Positions 45,476 to 53,485 of a DNA stretch of 57,107 nucleotides are shown here, one piece after another. The stretch comes from Phormidium sp. SL48-SHIP. GTDB taxonomy: Bacteria > Cyanobacteriota > Cyanobacteriia > Cyanobacteriales > Geitlerinemataceae. The number at the start of each line of letters is the position of its first letter. Position 1 is the first letter of the stretch. The stretch is from NCBI GenBank assembly GCA_004299065.1, contig SIHH01000002.1:2998-60104 (forward strand), written 5' to 3'. Below the pieces are notes generated by a model. That model saw only the letters and a program-made list of their open reading frames with translations, was not told where the DNA came from and ran no database searches. The translations under genes and the position numbers were made by a program.

Positions 45476-45668
45476 CTAAAGCGTCTCTTCGAGTTGATTG
45501 ACTAACCCCTCGACATACAAGAGTGCATTGTGAATCGTGGTCTCATCCTCCAAATCCACATCCACAAAGTGACGCAACGCCTCAACCTGATTCCACTGAC
45601 TCCCAGAGGCTAAGAGTTCAAGATAGCCAGGGACAAACTCAGGCCCCACCTCCAGATATTTCTGTTGA
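45476..45668 (-). pseudogene. C-terminal fragment of an M3 family oligoendopeptidase
   Basis: About 63 codons ending at TAG (45476-45478). The residues FVPGYLELLASGSQWNQVEA, HFVDVDLED and LVNQLEETL match the C-terminus of M3 (PepF-like) metallopeptidases, where the pattern is YLxLLxxGGS...GVDL...LV.EL. There is no start codon in place. The matching N-terminal part lies at 47145-47681 on the same strand, on the other side of a TnpB element. The middle of about 360 residues, including the HExxH zinc site, is missing, so the gene is dead. Confidence 0.8.
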
Positions 45669-45669
45669 C

Positions 45670-45790
45670 ATCCTCCCCCACTTAAGCCATCTCGCTACGC
45701 TTGATGTCTTTGAAGTGGGGGATTCCCAATCCTCGCGAATCAGGATTTCTGCTTCGTTCCGTGCCAACTAGAGCATCATGACTGATACTC
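45670..45790 (-). ncRNA. Candidate omega (reRNA) guide RNA of the TnpB element
   Basis: TnpB proteins use a guide RNA encoded at the 3' end of tnpB and the right element end. Here that region overlaps the last 35 codons of tnpB and contains the 10-bp stem with a 29-base loop (45674-45722). The guide would continue into the flanking peptidase fragment, reading from about 45667 downwards. Inferred from family knowledge and the hairpin only. Confidence 0.35.
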
Positions 45791-46974
45791 CCCGTTGCAT
45801 CCAGTCCACAGACATTTTCCACCACCGTCTGCCCGACGGCTGTTAGACCACGATTTCTGATTTCTTGACTCGCTGCTACATCTCTTGTAGTTTGATATCC
45901 ACACTCATCACAGTGGTGAACGCGAATCTCCAACGTTTTCTTGCCGGTATGTGCCCCACAGTTAGGACAGGTCTGGCTTGTGCCATCCTTATTGACCTTG
46001 GCGAAGTAGGTATCCGTTTTCCAACAGACCCACTCCAATCGATGGACAAACTGACCAAACCCCGCATCAGCACTGTGTCTTGATAGCATTCCTCTTTGCC
46101 AACTGACAAAGTTGATATCTTCGACAAAAATCATGCCAGCACCCTCACAAAGATGGTGAGCTAATTTAAAATGCCAATCTTTACGATGGTCAGATATCCG
46201 TTGATGTAGCCGAGCTATTTTTTGGTTTAATTTGTGTCTATTATTTGACCCGTTTTGTTTGTTCTTTAACCGGCGTTGTAGCAATTTAAGCTGACGCTGC
46301 TTAGTTTTTAAGAACCGAGGTCGCTTAATCTCTTCACCATCACTGGTCGCGACGAACTTATCGAATCCTAGATCTAATCCTCGTGGATGACCCTGAGGCA
46401 TGGGTTGAGGAATAGCGACATTGAGCTGTAGTGACAGCATCACAAAGTAACCCGATGCTTTTCTAACGATTCGTGCTTGCTTGACCTCAAATCCCTCAGG
46501 AATGGGTCTTGACTGTCGCCATTTAATCCACCCGAACTTAGGGAACTTAATCGCATCATCTTTAACTGGCTCTTTCCCGAGCTGAGGAAAGACAAATGAA
46601 CGCATCCGATACTTGTTTTTAAAGCGCGGAAACCCAAATCCTCTAGCTTTCATGTCATCCCAAGCTCGATCCAACGTTCTTAGGACTTGCTGCAAAACCT
46701 GAGAATGAACGGTTTTTAAGTGAGGATATTGGGACTTAGCGTCTGTGAGTTGTTTGGCTTGTTTATGGTAGCTCGGAAAAGGCTCATTGGCTGAAATGAT
46801 GTACTCAGATCTTAGCGAACAGGCGTTGACCGGTGACCGACGAGAGCTACACCAATCTTTACGCTGACGAAGCGCAAAGTTCCAAACCGAACGACAGACA
46901 TCTAGCGTGTGCTCGATCACAGTCATCTGTTCGGCTGTGGGTTGTAACTTGTATTCGTAGGTCATGGTTAGCAT
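45682..46974 (-). CDS. tnpB: RNA-guided nuclease TnpB (IS200/IS605-type)
   Basis: 430 residues; a start at MTYEYK (46965) is also possible. N-terminal helix-turn-helix YKLQPTAEQMTVIEHTL. The RuvC-like nuclease residues are present: GLDLGFDKFV (Asp), MIFVEDINF (Glu) and TTRDVAASQEI (Asp), with the zinc ribbon CPNCGAHTG and CDECGY between them. It cleaves DNA with an element-encoded guide RNA, helping the element persist; it is not the transposase itself. With no tnpA nearby it depends on TnpA in trans. It appears intact. Confidence 0.92.
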   Translation of the reverse strand: MLTMTYEYKLQPTAEQMTVIEHTLDVCRSVWNFALRQRKDWCSSRRSPVNACSLRSEYIISANEPFPSYHKQAKQLTDAKSQYPHLKTVHSQVLQQVLRTLDRAWDDMKARGFGFPRFKNKYRMRSFVFPQLGKEPVKDDAIKFPKFGWIKWRQSRPIPEGFEVKQARIVRKASGYFVMLSLQLNVAIPQPMPQGHPRGLDLGFDKFVATSDGEEIKRPRFLKTKQRQLKLLQRRLKNKQNGSNNRHKLNQKIARLHQRISDHRKDWHFKLAHHLCEGAGMIFVEDINFVSWQRGMLSRHSADAGFGQFVHRLEWVCWKTDTYFAKVNKDGTSQTCPNCGAHTGKKTLEIRVHHCDECGYQTTRDVAASQEIRNRGLTAVGQTVVENVCGLDATGSISHDALVGTERSRNPDSRGLGIPHFKDIKRSEMA

Positions 46975-47144
46975 GACTCCAGTTTACCTTACATGAGTTA
47001 GTTTGGTATGTAAAGTTTTGTGCCTCTGCCCAGGGTCGGGACATCGAACCCATCAATTGACTTGAGGGAGTCTATGTATCCCTGCCTTAAACATTGTTCG
47101 TCTGAACGACTCACTCGTTTTGAAGGCAGGGTTTTATCGCTCCC

Positions 47145-47681
47145 TCAAACTCCCTCTTCCGTGATAAAGGCCTCTCGTCCGGTGAGAACATCCTGATTGC
47201 GGGTTTGTTCGACGGCTTCGGGGAGACAGTGGGGGCGAAATTCGGCAATTCGCTGTAAATAATGGTGATAATTGCTGAGGGCTTCTGCTTCTTGCAGTTG
47301 GGCGAATTGAGACTCGTCGAGGGCTTGCAGTTCTAACTCAAAAAAGAGCAGTTGGTTTTCGATTTGGGTGAGGGCTTCGATGACCTTATCCTCAAATTGT
47401 TGCGCCTGGCTGTCGCGGGTGTCGGCGGAGAATTTGAGGGAGGGGAAGGCGTAGAGATAGCCAGATTTCTGGTGGATGGCTTCGAGGTCTTGTAGGGCGA
47501 TCGCCACCTCGGAGGGACTACAATGAGCAAGCTGGCCTCGATATTGGCCACGAAAGGCCTGGGCGCGGCGGTCTAACTCCTGTAAGTCCTCCTCCAGTTT
47601 GGGGTCATCAAAGCCTTGATAGAGGTCGCTGAGGTCCCATTCTTGGGCATCGCTTAGGGTCTGAAGTGGGGTCTGAACCAA
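47145..47681 (-). pseudogene. N-terminal fragment of an M3 family oligoendopeptidase
   Basis: 178 codons, from a TTG with a strong AGGAGGAG six bases upstream on the coding strand. The sequence (EWDLSDLYQGFDDPKLEEDL, FRGQYRGQL, ALSNYHHYLQRIAEFRPHCL, LTGREAFI) matches the N-terminal domain of M3 peptidases, which hydrolyse short peptides in the cytosol. The frame stops at 47145 where the mobile element begins. The C-terminus remains at 45476-45668. Without the zinc-binding core the product cannot be active. Confidence 0.85.
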
Positions 47682-48186
47682 GGTTACTCCTCCTGTAGTG
47701 AGCGTTTTTGCGTTGGGTTCGGATGTCTTTTACTGTATCGCAGAGGAGCCTGAGAGGATTGGCGACGTCCCCTGAATCGAGTCCGGTTGATTTGACTCTG
47801 TCGGCGTCGCCCTCCAACCAGAACTCAAACGACTCCCCCCCCAGACAAGCACCTTCTTTGTTCTGGGCAATTTCACACCTATACTCAGAGATTTTCTTGG
47901 CTATATCTACAGAGTGATTTCATCGTTTCGATTGCGTGTTACTCGCACGTGTGTTGTTATCAAGCTTTGCGTCATCCTGAGTCAAGTTATGGGCTGAATG
48001 AATTTGGTCTTTGCTAGGATGACCGGGAAGGTTGAACCGAAATCAATACCAAGTGAATTACGACCTGAATTCACTTCTATTCCTTTAGGCGGATTTATAT
48101 TCAGGGATATTCTAGGATGATAGAAAGGAGTAGAAGGGTTTATAAATTAACCTTCAAACTATTATTACATTATCAAAGGTAGAATT
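47682..48186. other. Intergenic region upstream of csbD-like gene
   Basis: About 500 bases between the divergent peptidase fragment and the CsbD gene. Two weak frames have no family resemblance. The last 130 bases are AT-rich and likely hold the CsbD promoter, but no clear -35/-10 pair stands out. No repeat or RNA gene seen. Confidence 0.4.
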
Positions 48187-48369
48187 ATGGGTTTAGATGA
48201 CAAAGCCAAAGCCGCCGCCAAAAATATTGAGGGCAAAACTCAAGAAGCCGTTGGCAAAATGACCGACAATAAAGAAAATCAGGCTAAAGGAAAAGCCAAG
48301 CAAGTTGAGGCAGAAGCACGCAAAGCTGGCGAGAACGCGAAAGATGGCGTCAAGGATGCGATCGATTAA
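48187..48369 (+). CDS. CsbD family stress protein
   Basis: 60 residues. GLDDKAKAAAKNIEGKTQEA followed by KMTDNKENQAKGKAKQ is the CsbD pattern, a small, highly charged, largely helical protein induced by general stress in many bacteria. An AAGG lies just upstream of the ATG. Cytosolic. It sits in a cluster with a secreted CsbD protein and a lmo0937-type peptide, which often occur together. Confidence 0.88.
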   Translation: MGLDDKAKAAAKNIEGKTQEAVGKMTDNKENQAKGKAKQVEAEARKAGENAKDGVKDAID

Positions 48370-48761
48370 GCCACTGCACTTGTAGCTATTTTGCTAGATG
48401 GACAATCGCCTCTATCGGGATAGCTACAAGTAAGGTTGATCGAATCAAGACAGCGCCTTGGACGGCTTAAGACAATGCTCGGGCAATGTCTATCAATTCG
48501 TCAAGCTAGGGCGCTGTCTTGGCGGTGGATGAATAACTCAAGATTCAAAGAGCGATTCGTTCCTCGTGACTTGGCTCGATGCCATGTCATGCTCTTGGGG
48601 AGGCTCTGCGTCCTGATTGCAGGCGGCAGAGCCGCTCAGCCATCCGTGTCACGGCTTCAGCCATGACACGAGGAAGTTAACAGTGCGTCAGGTCGCGTAT
48701 CATACGGTGCGTTGTCTGCGCGGCAACCTTTGTTCAATTACTAATTTAATAGGAGATTTGT
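48370..48761. other. Palindrome-rich gap between two CsbD genes
   Basis: Several stem-loops in 390 bases: CTTGTAGCTAT/ATAGCTACAAG (48379-48389 / 48420-48430), CAAGACAGCGCC/GGCGCTGTCTTG (48446-48457 / 48510-48521), and the repeat at 48560-48675. The apparent 76-codon frame across it is a by-product of these palindromes. Confidence 0.6.
48560..48675. repeat. Complex palindromic repeat element
   Basis: TTCCTCGTG (48560-48568) pairs with CACGAGGAA (48667-48675), enclosing GGCTCTGC/GCAGAGCC (48602-48609 / 48626-48633) and CGTGTCA/TGACACG (48645-48651 / 48664-48670). The layout resembles palindromic repeats I recall from other filamentous cyanobacteria. No second copy lies in this window. Confidence 0.55.
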
Positions 48762-49259
48762 ATGATTTCACTTCGTAAAATAACTCAATTTTTATTATCG
48801 GCTGGACTCATGATGGCGATCGCAGTTACCGGTAACCTCGCCCTCAGTTCCCAGAACGCTCAGGCCGCGACTTCAGCTAATCTGACCACCACTGAAATTG
48901 CCTGGGGTTTCGGCAACAGAGCCGAGGCGACGGCCAAAGAAGTTGAAGGCAAAGTGCAAGAGTCCGTGGGTAACGTTAGCGGCGATCGCCAAGACGAAAT
49001 CATGGGCAAAGCTAAACAGGCCCAAGGCCAAGTTCGTAATGCAGCCGAAGACGTCAAAACTAGTATCCAAGACAACGTTGATTTAGAAGGACGGGCAAAA
49101 GCTGTCCAGAAGAACGTAGAGGGCAAGCTTCAGGAAACAGCGGGCCAAGTTACCGATACCCCCGAAGACCAAGTCATGGGCAAGGCCAAGCAATCGGAAA
49201 GCCAAGTGCGCAATGCAGCCGAAGACGTCAAATCGGCCGCTCAAGACCTGCTCAACTAG
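48762..49259 (+). CDS. Exported protein with two CsbD-like domains
   Basis: 165 residues. A signal peptide (ITQFLLSAGLMMAIAVTG, cleavage near NAQAA) directs it out of the cytoplasm. Two tandem CsbD-like units follow (about 50-100 and 105-160), each with KEVEGKVQESVG or KNVEGKLQETAG, then an EIMGKAKQ/QVMGKAKQ core and an RNAAEDVK end, so the protein arose by internal duplication. A GGAG lies upstream of the ATG. Function is unknown; probably an envelope stress protein. Confidence 0.85.
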   Translation: MISLRKITQFLLSAGLMMAIAVTGNLALSSQNAQAATSANLTTTEIAWGFGNRAEATAKEVEGKVQESVGNVSGDRQDEIMGKAKQAQGQVRNAAEDVKTSIQDNVDLEGRAKAVQKNVEGKLQETAGQVTDTPEDQVMGKAKQSESQVRNAAEDVKSAAQDLLN

Positions 49260-49331
49260 CCCGAGTTCAAGCAAGTCGCTCTCGCTCTCGATGAGTCCGT
49301 CGCTGAATTCCCCTAAAACAGGTCGACATTC

Positions 49332-49482
49332 ATGACCAACATAATCTGGACACGTTGCTGTCCAGATTATCCTCTGGTTACTCGGCTTTTCCATTAACGT
49401 TGCGGGTGGGTTGGTCTACCTGTTGCTAGTCCTGGCCATCATTGGCCTTATTTATGATCTGATTTCCGGCCGTCGCATCTAG
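49332..49482 (+). pseudogene. lmo0937-type small membrane protein with apparent +1 frameshift
   Basis: The ATG at 49332 opens MTNIIWT, matching the start of lmo0937/DUF5670 proteins, but the rest (VAVQIILWLLGFSINVAGG to LIYDLISGRRI, stop 49480-49482) is in the next frame. One extra base near 49352 explains it. Without it a peptide of about 49 residues with two membrane segments would result. Either a real mutation or a sequencing error. It lies 72 bases after the exported CsbD gene, its usual partner. Confidence 0.65.
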
Positions 49483-50000
49483 TCCAACTCCTCCCTCCCT
49501 AGTCGACGAGGCGTTGACCGCGCTCCCAGTCGCCTCCTGAGCTATATCAGGAGGCGACTCGCTGTTCTATGGACGGTCAGGACGGAGACAGCGCAACAGC
49601 CACAGCTTTAACTCCGGGATCTCAGAGGGTGTTGACTTGAGTCTCTTGGACTAGACTCTTGTAGGGGGTCTTTGGAGAGTTGACTACTGCTGGTGAATGG
49701 AATCTCGTTGATTTGACAGATCTAAAACCACGATTGTCAACAAATATAACTCTATATAGAGTTTTACAAAATTGAGGGTGAGTTCCAGAGACATTTTTAT
49801 AAACAGATGGTAGTTTAGAACTACAGCAAACGTCGGATATCAGGTGGCTAGAGATTCACAAGCAATCTCACTCAAAGCTGGTTTAACCCTAGTTTTGCTC
49901 TGAGTTGTCTCAAGTCAGAGCCGGGGATGAGCATAATAGTCAAATCTGATGCGTCCGGTCGTTGTGGCTTGAGATTACTCAATAGGTTTCAAGATTTATT
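49483..50000. other. Intergenic region upstream of COP23
   Basis: About 520 bases. After the terminator at 49528-49559 it is AT-rich and contains the perfect palindrome AACTCTATATAGAGTT (49748-49763), a possible operator about 240 bases before the COP23 start. No reading frame or RNA gene recognised. Confidence 0.45.
49528..49559 (+). terminator. Strong 13-bp stem-loop after the CsbD cluster
   Basis: AGTCGCCTCCTGA (49528-49540) and TCAGGAGGCGACT (49547-49559) pair fully around the loop GCTATA. There is no T run after it, so it may be a factor-assisted or bidirectional stop. Confidence 0.7.
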
Positions 50001-50669
50001 ATGCTAGGAAAAGTATTGCGCCACTCTATTTTACCGACGGTCTGTTGTCTAGGAACGATGGCTGTCTTCTCCCCTCAAGCGAATGCCAACCAAACCCAGG
50101 CTCAGTGTGTTCCGTTGTCCCAAGGTGAGTTTGAAACGGTGATGCGGCAAGGATCTCATAGTGCGACGTTAATCCGCTGGACTCATCGCGGTTCTGCCTA
50201 TTTCGGGGGTCAGTACACCCCTGAGCGACGCTGTCGGGCGGTCACTCAACGCTTAAATCAAGCTATGGCTCAGAATGGAGGGAGGTTGAGCAACTTACTC
50301 CTCACCAATGGCATGGTGAATAATGAAACGGTGATTTGTGCCTTGGCGCCGATGGAAACGGCCTGCACATCGGGGAATGTTCTCTTTACCCTGAAACCCG
50401 AAAATGCTTATCGGGCTGGACAAATTTTGGGTCAGCTCTTACAAATTAGTCGTCATGGCGGTGCAGCCGGTTTTATTACCGAAACTGAGGGTCAAACCTA
50501 TGTCGATCTCGGCAATTGGGCAGATCAGGCGTTGGTGGACAGTGGAGAGGCTGCGGCTGACTCACCCGCTCCCGACTCACCCGCTCCTGACTCAACAGTT
50601 GCTCCTGAACCGTCTCCTCAAGAGAATCCGGTTGTGCAGCCTGATGATTCGGGTGGTTCCATGTTTTAA
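50001..50669 (+). CDS. COP23 domain exported protein
   Basis: 222 residues. A signal peptide (about 1-30, ending ANANQTQ) precedes the COP23 domain (FETVMRQGSHSATLIRWTHRG, PERRCRAVTQRLNQAM, LLLTNGMVNNETVICA, LFTLKPENAYRAGQILGQLL). The family is named after a circadian-oscillating surface protein of a unicellular cyanobacterium; its role is unclear. A Pro/Ala/Asp-rich tail ends in DDSGGSMF, similar to the end of the second peptidase two genes later. It starts a co-directional set; the next gene follows after 11 bases. Confidence 0.85.
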   Translation: MLGKVLRHSILPTVCCLGTMAVFSPQANANQTQAQCVPLSQGEFETVMRQGSHSATLIRWTHRGSAYFGGQYTPERRCRAVTQRLNQAMAQNGGRLSNLLLTNGMVNNETVICALAPMETACTSGNVLFTLKPENAYRAGQILGQLLQISRHGGAAGFITETEGQTYVDLGNWADQALVDSGEAAADSPAPDSPAPDSTVAPEPSPQENPVVQPDDSGGSMF

Positions 50670-50680
50670 GGACGGCAAGC

Positions 50681-51601
50681 ATGGCGAGATTACAGATGCC
50701 AATGCTAGGGGTGGGGATGTTGCTGTTGTCGATCTCGGCGGGCCTATCTCACCCCAAGCCTTCGAGGCTTCCTCCCTTGGAAACCCATCAGACGGCCCAA
50801 GTCCCCGCTGAGACAACCTCAGTTCGGGAACTGGCTCGTCTGGTGACGGTGCGACTCTTACTGGCGGAGGATTCAGGGTCTGGGGTGATTGTCGACCGGG
50901 AAGGCGATCGCTATACGCTGTTAACCAATTGGCACGTGGTAATGACCGCCCAGGGCCAGGATATTTCGGTGTTAACGCCTGATGGGCGGACTCATTCTGG
51001 GCGGGTTTTGCCCCCCTATCAATTGGGAAATCGGGATCTGGCTCGGGTGGCGTTTTCCAGTCCCCATTCCTATCAGGTGGCGGCTGTGGGGGAGGCGGCT
51101 GAGGTGTCGGTGGGCGATCGCGTCTATGCGGCGGGCTATCCGGCTCGGGTCTTTGAGCGGCAGGGCGATCGCATCGTCAGGAGTCACGATACCCGAGATT
51201 GGGGGCTACGTGCCTTTCGTGTCACCGAGGGCGCGATTGGTTGGATTACGGCTCGCGCCTTTTATGGTGGCTATCAACTCGGATATACCAATGACGTGAG
51301 TGGGGGGATGAGTGGTGGCCCCGTGTTAAATGCTCAGGGTCAGCTGATTGGACTCAATGGTATGTTGAGTTACCCCTTTTTGGGGATTCGCGCTTTTGTC
51401 TTTGAAGATGGCGGCCTCCCGAGTCAGGATGAGTTTTTGCAGATGGAACGCCTGAGTTGGGCGGTTCCTATACAGAGACTTCCCTCAGCGACGTCGCGGC
51501 CCGAGGCGCCCCGCCGTTCTAACCCGGCTCCTAGACAGCCGTTACCGCCACCAGAACCGCCAGCCCCCAGCCGCGAACAACCGTTACCTTTGGTGTTTTA
51601 A
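50681..51601 (+). CDS. Exported trypsin-like serine peptidase 1
   Basis: 306 residues. A signal peptide covers about 1-27. The chymotrypsin-fold triad is visible: TNWHVV (His85), NRDLARV (Asp119) and GGMSGGPVL (Ser211). Unlike HtrA proteins there is no PDZ domain. A Pro-rich tail ends in LPLVF. It probably cleaves proteins in the periplasm or at the surface; the target is unknown. The next gene, a second peptidase, starts two bases after its stop. Confidence 0.88.
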   Translation: MARLQMPMLGVGMLLLSISAGLSHPKPSRLPPLETHQTAQVPAETTSVRELARLVTVRLLLAEDSGSGVIVDREGDRYTLLTNWHVVMTAQGQDISVLTPDGRTHSGRVLPPYQLGNRDLARVAFSSPHSYQVAAVGEAAEVSVGDRVYAAGYPARVFERQGDRIVRSHDTRDWGLRAFRVTEGAIGWITARAFYGGYQLGYTNDVSGGMSGGPVLNAQGQLIGLNGMLSYPFLGIRAFVFEDGGLPSQDEFLQMERLSWAVPIQRLPSATSRPEAPRRSNPAPRQPLPPPEPPAPSREQPLPLVF

Positions 51602-51603
51602 TC

Positions 51604-53361
51604 ATGTTTTCTTTTGTCTGTGCGTCCAAGTGGGTCGCTTTTTGTACCACCGCAAGTCTCGGGGTGGGGTTGGCGACGGTGATTGGTCCGAGAGCGGCGA
51701 TCGCCTTTGATAGTCGCTTGGCCGAAAACGTCACGGTACAAATTAATGGCTATAGTCAACCTGATGATGGGTTTCCTGGCGGAAGTGGGGTGATTGTGGG
51801 CCGGGAGGGCGATCGCTATTGGGTGTTGACGGCGTTACACGTGGTCTGCGATCGCATTCCCATGCGAGAACCCATTAGCTGTCGTCAGGATATTGCCGAA
51901 AACCGTCGCTATCGCATCCGCACGGCTTCAGGACAAGAATACGACCTGATGGATGTTCAGCCGCTTCAGCAAACTTTGGACGATCCGGATTTAGCTCTGG
52001 TTCAATTTGAGAGTTCTCAGGATTACACCTTAGCCACGTTGGGAGATTCGGATCACGCGGAATTGGCCTCATCGATCTATGTGGCTGGCTTCCCGGCGGC
52101 CTTTCAGACGGCGGGAGCCGATCGCGACTTTTATCTGAGTCAGGGACCGGTGGTGTCACGGCGACGACAGGGAGTTCAGGGCTATACCCTGATTTATGGG
52201 GCCAGTACCAAAATTGGGATGAGTGGCGGCCCGGTGTTTGATAGTGACAATCGTTTGGTGGGGATTCACGGGATCGCCGATACGGATTTGAGTGGCCAGT
52301 CGGAAACAGGGGAGGGCGCTCAGGTTAAGTCCGGCTTTAATGGCGGGATTCCCATTGATAGTTTTATGCAGTTGCGCCAGACTCAACAGGTGGAAGTTCC
52401 TAATCTCAGTCTGGATAATGCTCCCCCCAGTCAGGCTCCCGCGAATATTGATAATCCTCAGACGGCGGAGGATTATCAAACCAGTGGCACCATTGAGGCT
52501 TATGAGGGGAATCTTCATTCAGCTCAGGAAAACTTCAATGAAGCTTTGGCGATAGATCCCAATCTTGAGGGAACTGGACGGCTTCATCTGCAACAGGGGA
52601 ATCTCTATTTTTCTCAAGGAGACTATCAGGGAGCGATCGCAGAGTTTACGGCGGCCATTGAGGCGGAGGATGAGTCGGGGATGGCTTATAACAATCGGGC
52701 CGTGGCTTGGATTCAGTTGCGCGACTACGCCGCTGCGATTGAGGATTTGACGGCGGCGATCGCCAACGGGGATTATGATGCACGCACTCACTATAATCGC
52801 GGCGTGGCCCATGTTCGTCAGGGAAATCTTCAGGCGGCTCAGCAGGACTACACCCGGGCCATTCAACTCGATTCTAACTTTGCCGCGCCCTTGAATGCCC
52901 GAGCTAATTTGGCGTTGGATGAGGGGAATTTGGAAGCGGCGTTAGAGGATTATGAACGGGCCATCGCCGCGAATCCCAATTTTGCTGATGCTTACAACAA
53001 CCGTAGTGTGATTTATAACCAATTTGCGATCGCCGCCTATGAGGCGGGGAATGTCTCGGAGGCGATCGCCCAGATGGAGAGGGCCATTGCTGACTTAGAA
53101 CGCGCTCAGGAGTTGTTTTTTGACCTGGGGCGATCGATGCAATATCAGCAGGTGCTGTCTAATCTACAAGATTTGCAGGATAACTTGCAAAGTCTGCAAG
53201 GGGAACAGCGTCGCCGTACCCCCACTCCCCAACCCACTCGCCGACCGGTTCCTCAACCGACCACTCAACCGACCACTCAACCGACCACCCAACCGACCAC
53301 TCAACCGACTCCTCAACCGACTCCCACTCCCCAAGGAGATGATCCCGGCTTCATGTTTTAA
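51604..53361 (+). CDS. Exported trypsin-like serine peptidase 2 with TPR domain
   Basis: 585 residues. A signal peptide covers about 1-35. Peptidase domain about 40-265 with TALHVV (His79), DPDLALV (Asp129) and IGMSGGPVF (Ser207); then six or so TPR units (about 290-510), and a low-complexity tail of Pro-Thr-Thr-Gln repeats ending in GDDPGFMF. The TPR part probably selects substrates or partners. The gene is cotranscribed with peptidase 1. After it lie two overlapping hairpins before the ATPase gene. Confidence 0.88.
   Translation: MFSFVCASKWVAFCTTASLGVGLATVIGPRAAIAFDSRLAENVTVQINGYSQPDDGFPGGSGVIVGREGDRYWVLTALHVVCDRIPMREPISCRQDIAENRRYRIRTASGQEYDLMDVQPLQQTLDDPDLALVQFESSQDYTLATLGDSDHAELASSIYVAGFPAAFQTAGADRDFYLSQGPVVSRRRQGVQGYTLIYGASTKIGMSGGPVFDSDNRLVGIHGIADTDLSGQSETGEGAQVKSGFNGGIPIDSFMQLRQTQQVEVPNLSLDNAPPSQAPANIDNPQTAEDYQTSGTIEAYEGNLHSAQENFNEALAIDPNLEGTGRLHLQQGNLYFSQGDYQGAIAEFTAAIEAEDESGMAYNNRAVAWIQLRDYAAAIEDLTAAIANGDYDARTHYNRGVAHVRQGNLQAAQQDYTRAIQLDSNFAAPLNARANLALDEGNLEAALEDYERAIAANPNFADAYNNRSVIYNQFAIAAYEAGNVSEAIAQMERAIADLERAQELFFDLGRSMQYQQVLSNLQDLQDNLQSLQGEQRRRTPTPQPTRRPVPQPTTQPTTQPTTQPTTQPTPQPTPTPQGDDPGFMF
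53257..53316 (+). repeat. 12-bp tandem repeats coding for the Pro-Thr-Gln tail
   Basis: CCGACCACTCAA units at 53257, 53269, 53281 (one change), 53293, and a diverged fifth copy at 53305. They encode PTTQ or PTPQ in frame. Confidence 0.85.
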
Positions 53362-53381
53362 GGATTAAAAATTAAGGATTA

Positions 53382-53429
53382 AAAAATCATGAGTTTTAAC
53401 ACATGATTTTTAACTCATGTGTTAAAACT
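53382..53429 (+). promoter_or_regulatory. Two mutually exclusive stem-loops (terminator or attenuator)
   Basis: Hairpin A pairs AAAAATCATG (53382-53391) with CATGATTTTT (53402-53411). Hairpin B pairs AGTTTTAACACATGA (53392-53406) with TCATGTGTTAAAACT (53415-53429), 15 bp, loop 8. B uses bases needed for the right arm of A, so only one can form. They lie between the peptidase and ATPase genes. Confidence 0.65.
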
Positions 53430-53485
53430 GGTTTGGGTCTCTCCCTAAACTCATTCTCTCGGTTGTCTTTCGGATTTTCTTGGAT

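Larger units (their letters stand above)
45669..47150 (-). mobile_element. TnpB-only IS200/IS605-type element (approximate ends)
   Basis: The segment between the two peptidase fragments contains one intact tnpB and no tnpA. The right end (low coordinates) has a subterminal palindrome TCCCCCACTT/AAGTGGGGGA (45674-45683 / 45713-45722). The left end has nested inverted repeats TTGAGGGAG/CTCCCTCAA (47062-47070 / 47140-47148) and CCCTGCCTT/AAGGCAGGG (47080-47088 / 47123-47131). Subterminal hairpins without terminal inverted repeats are typical for this family. Exact boundaries are uncertain by tens of bases. Confidence 0.7.

Noticed and set aside
47708-47917. 69-codon plus-strand frame upstream of the CsbD gene
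   Set aside because: Ser/Pro-rich without family features and antisense to the peptidase promoter region.
48436-48666. 76-codon frame between CsbD genes
   Set aside because: Made by palindromic repeat sequence; such peptides are typical false predictions over these repeats.
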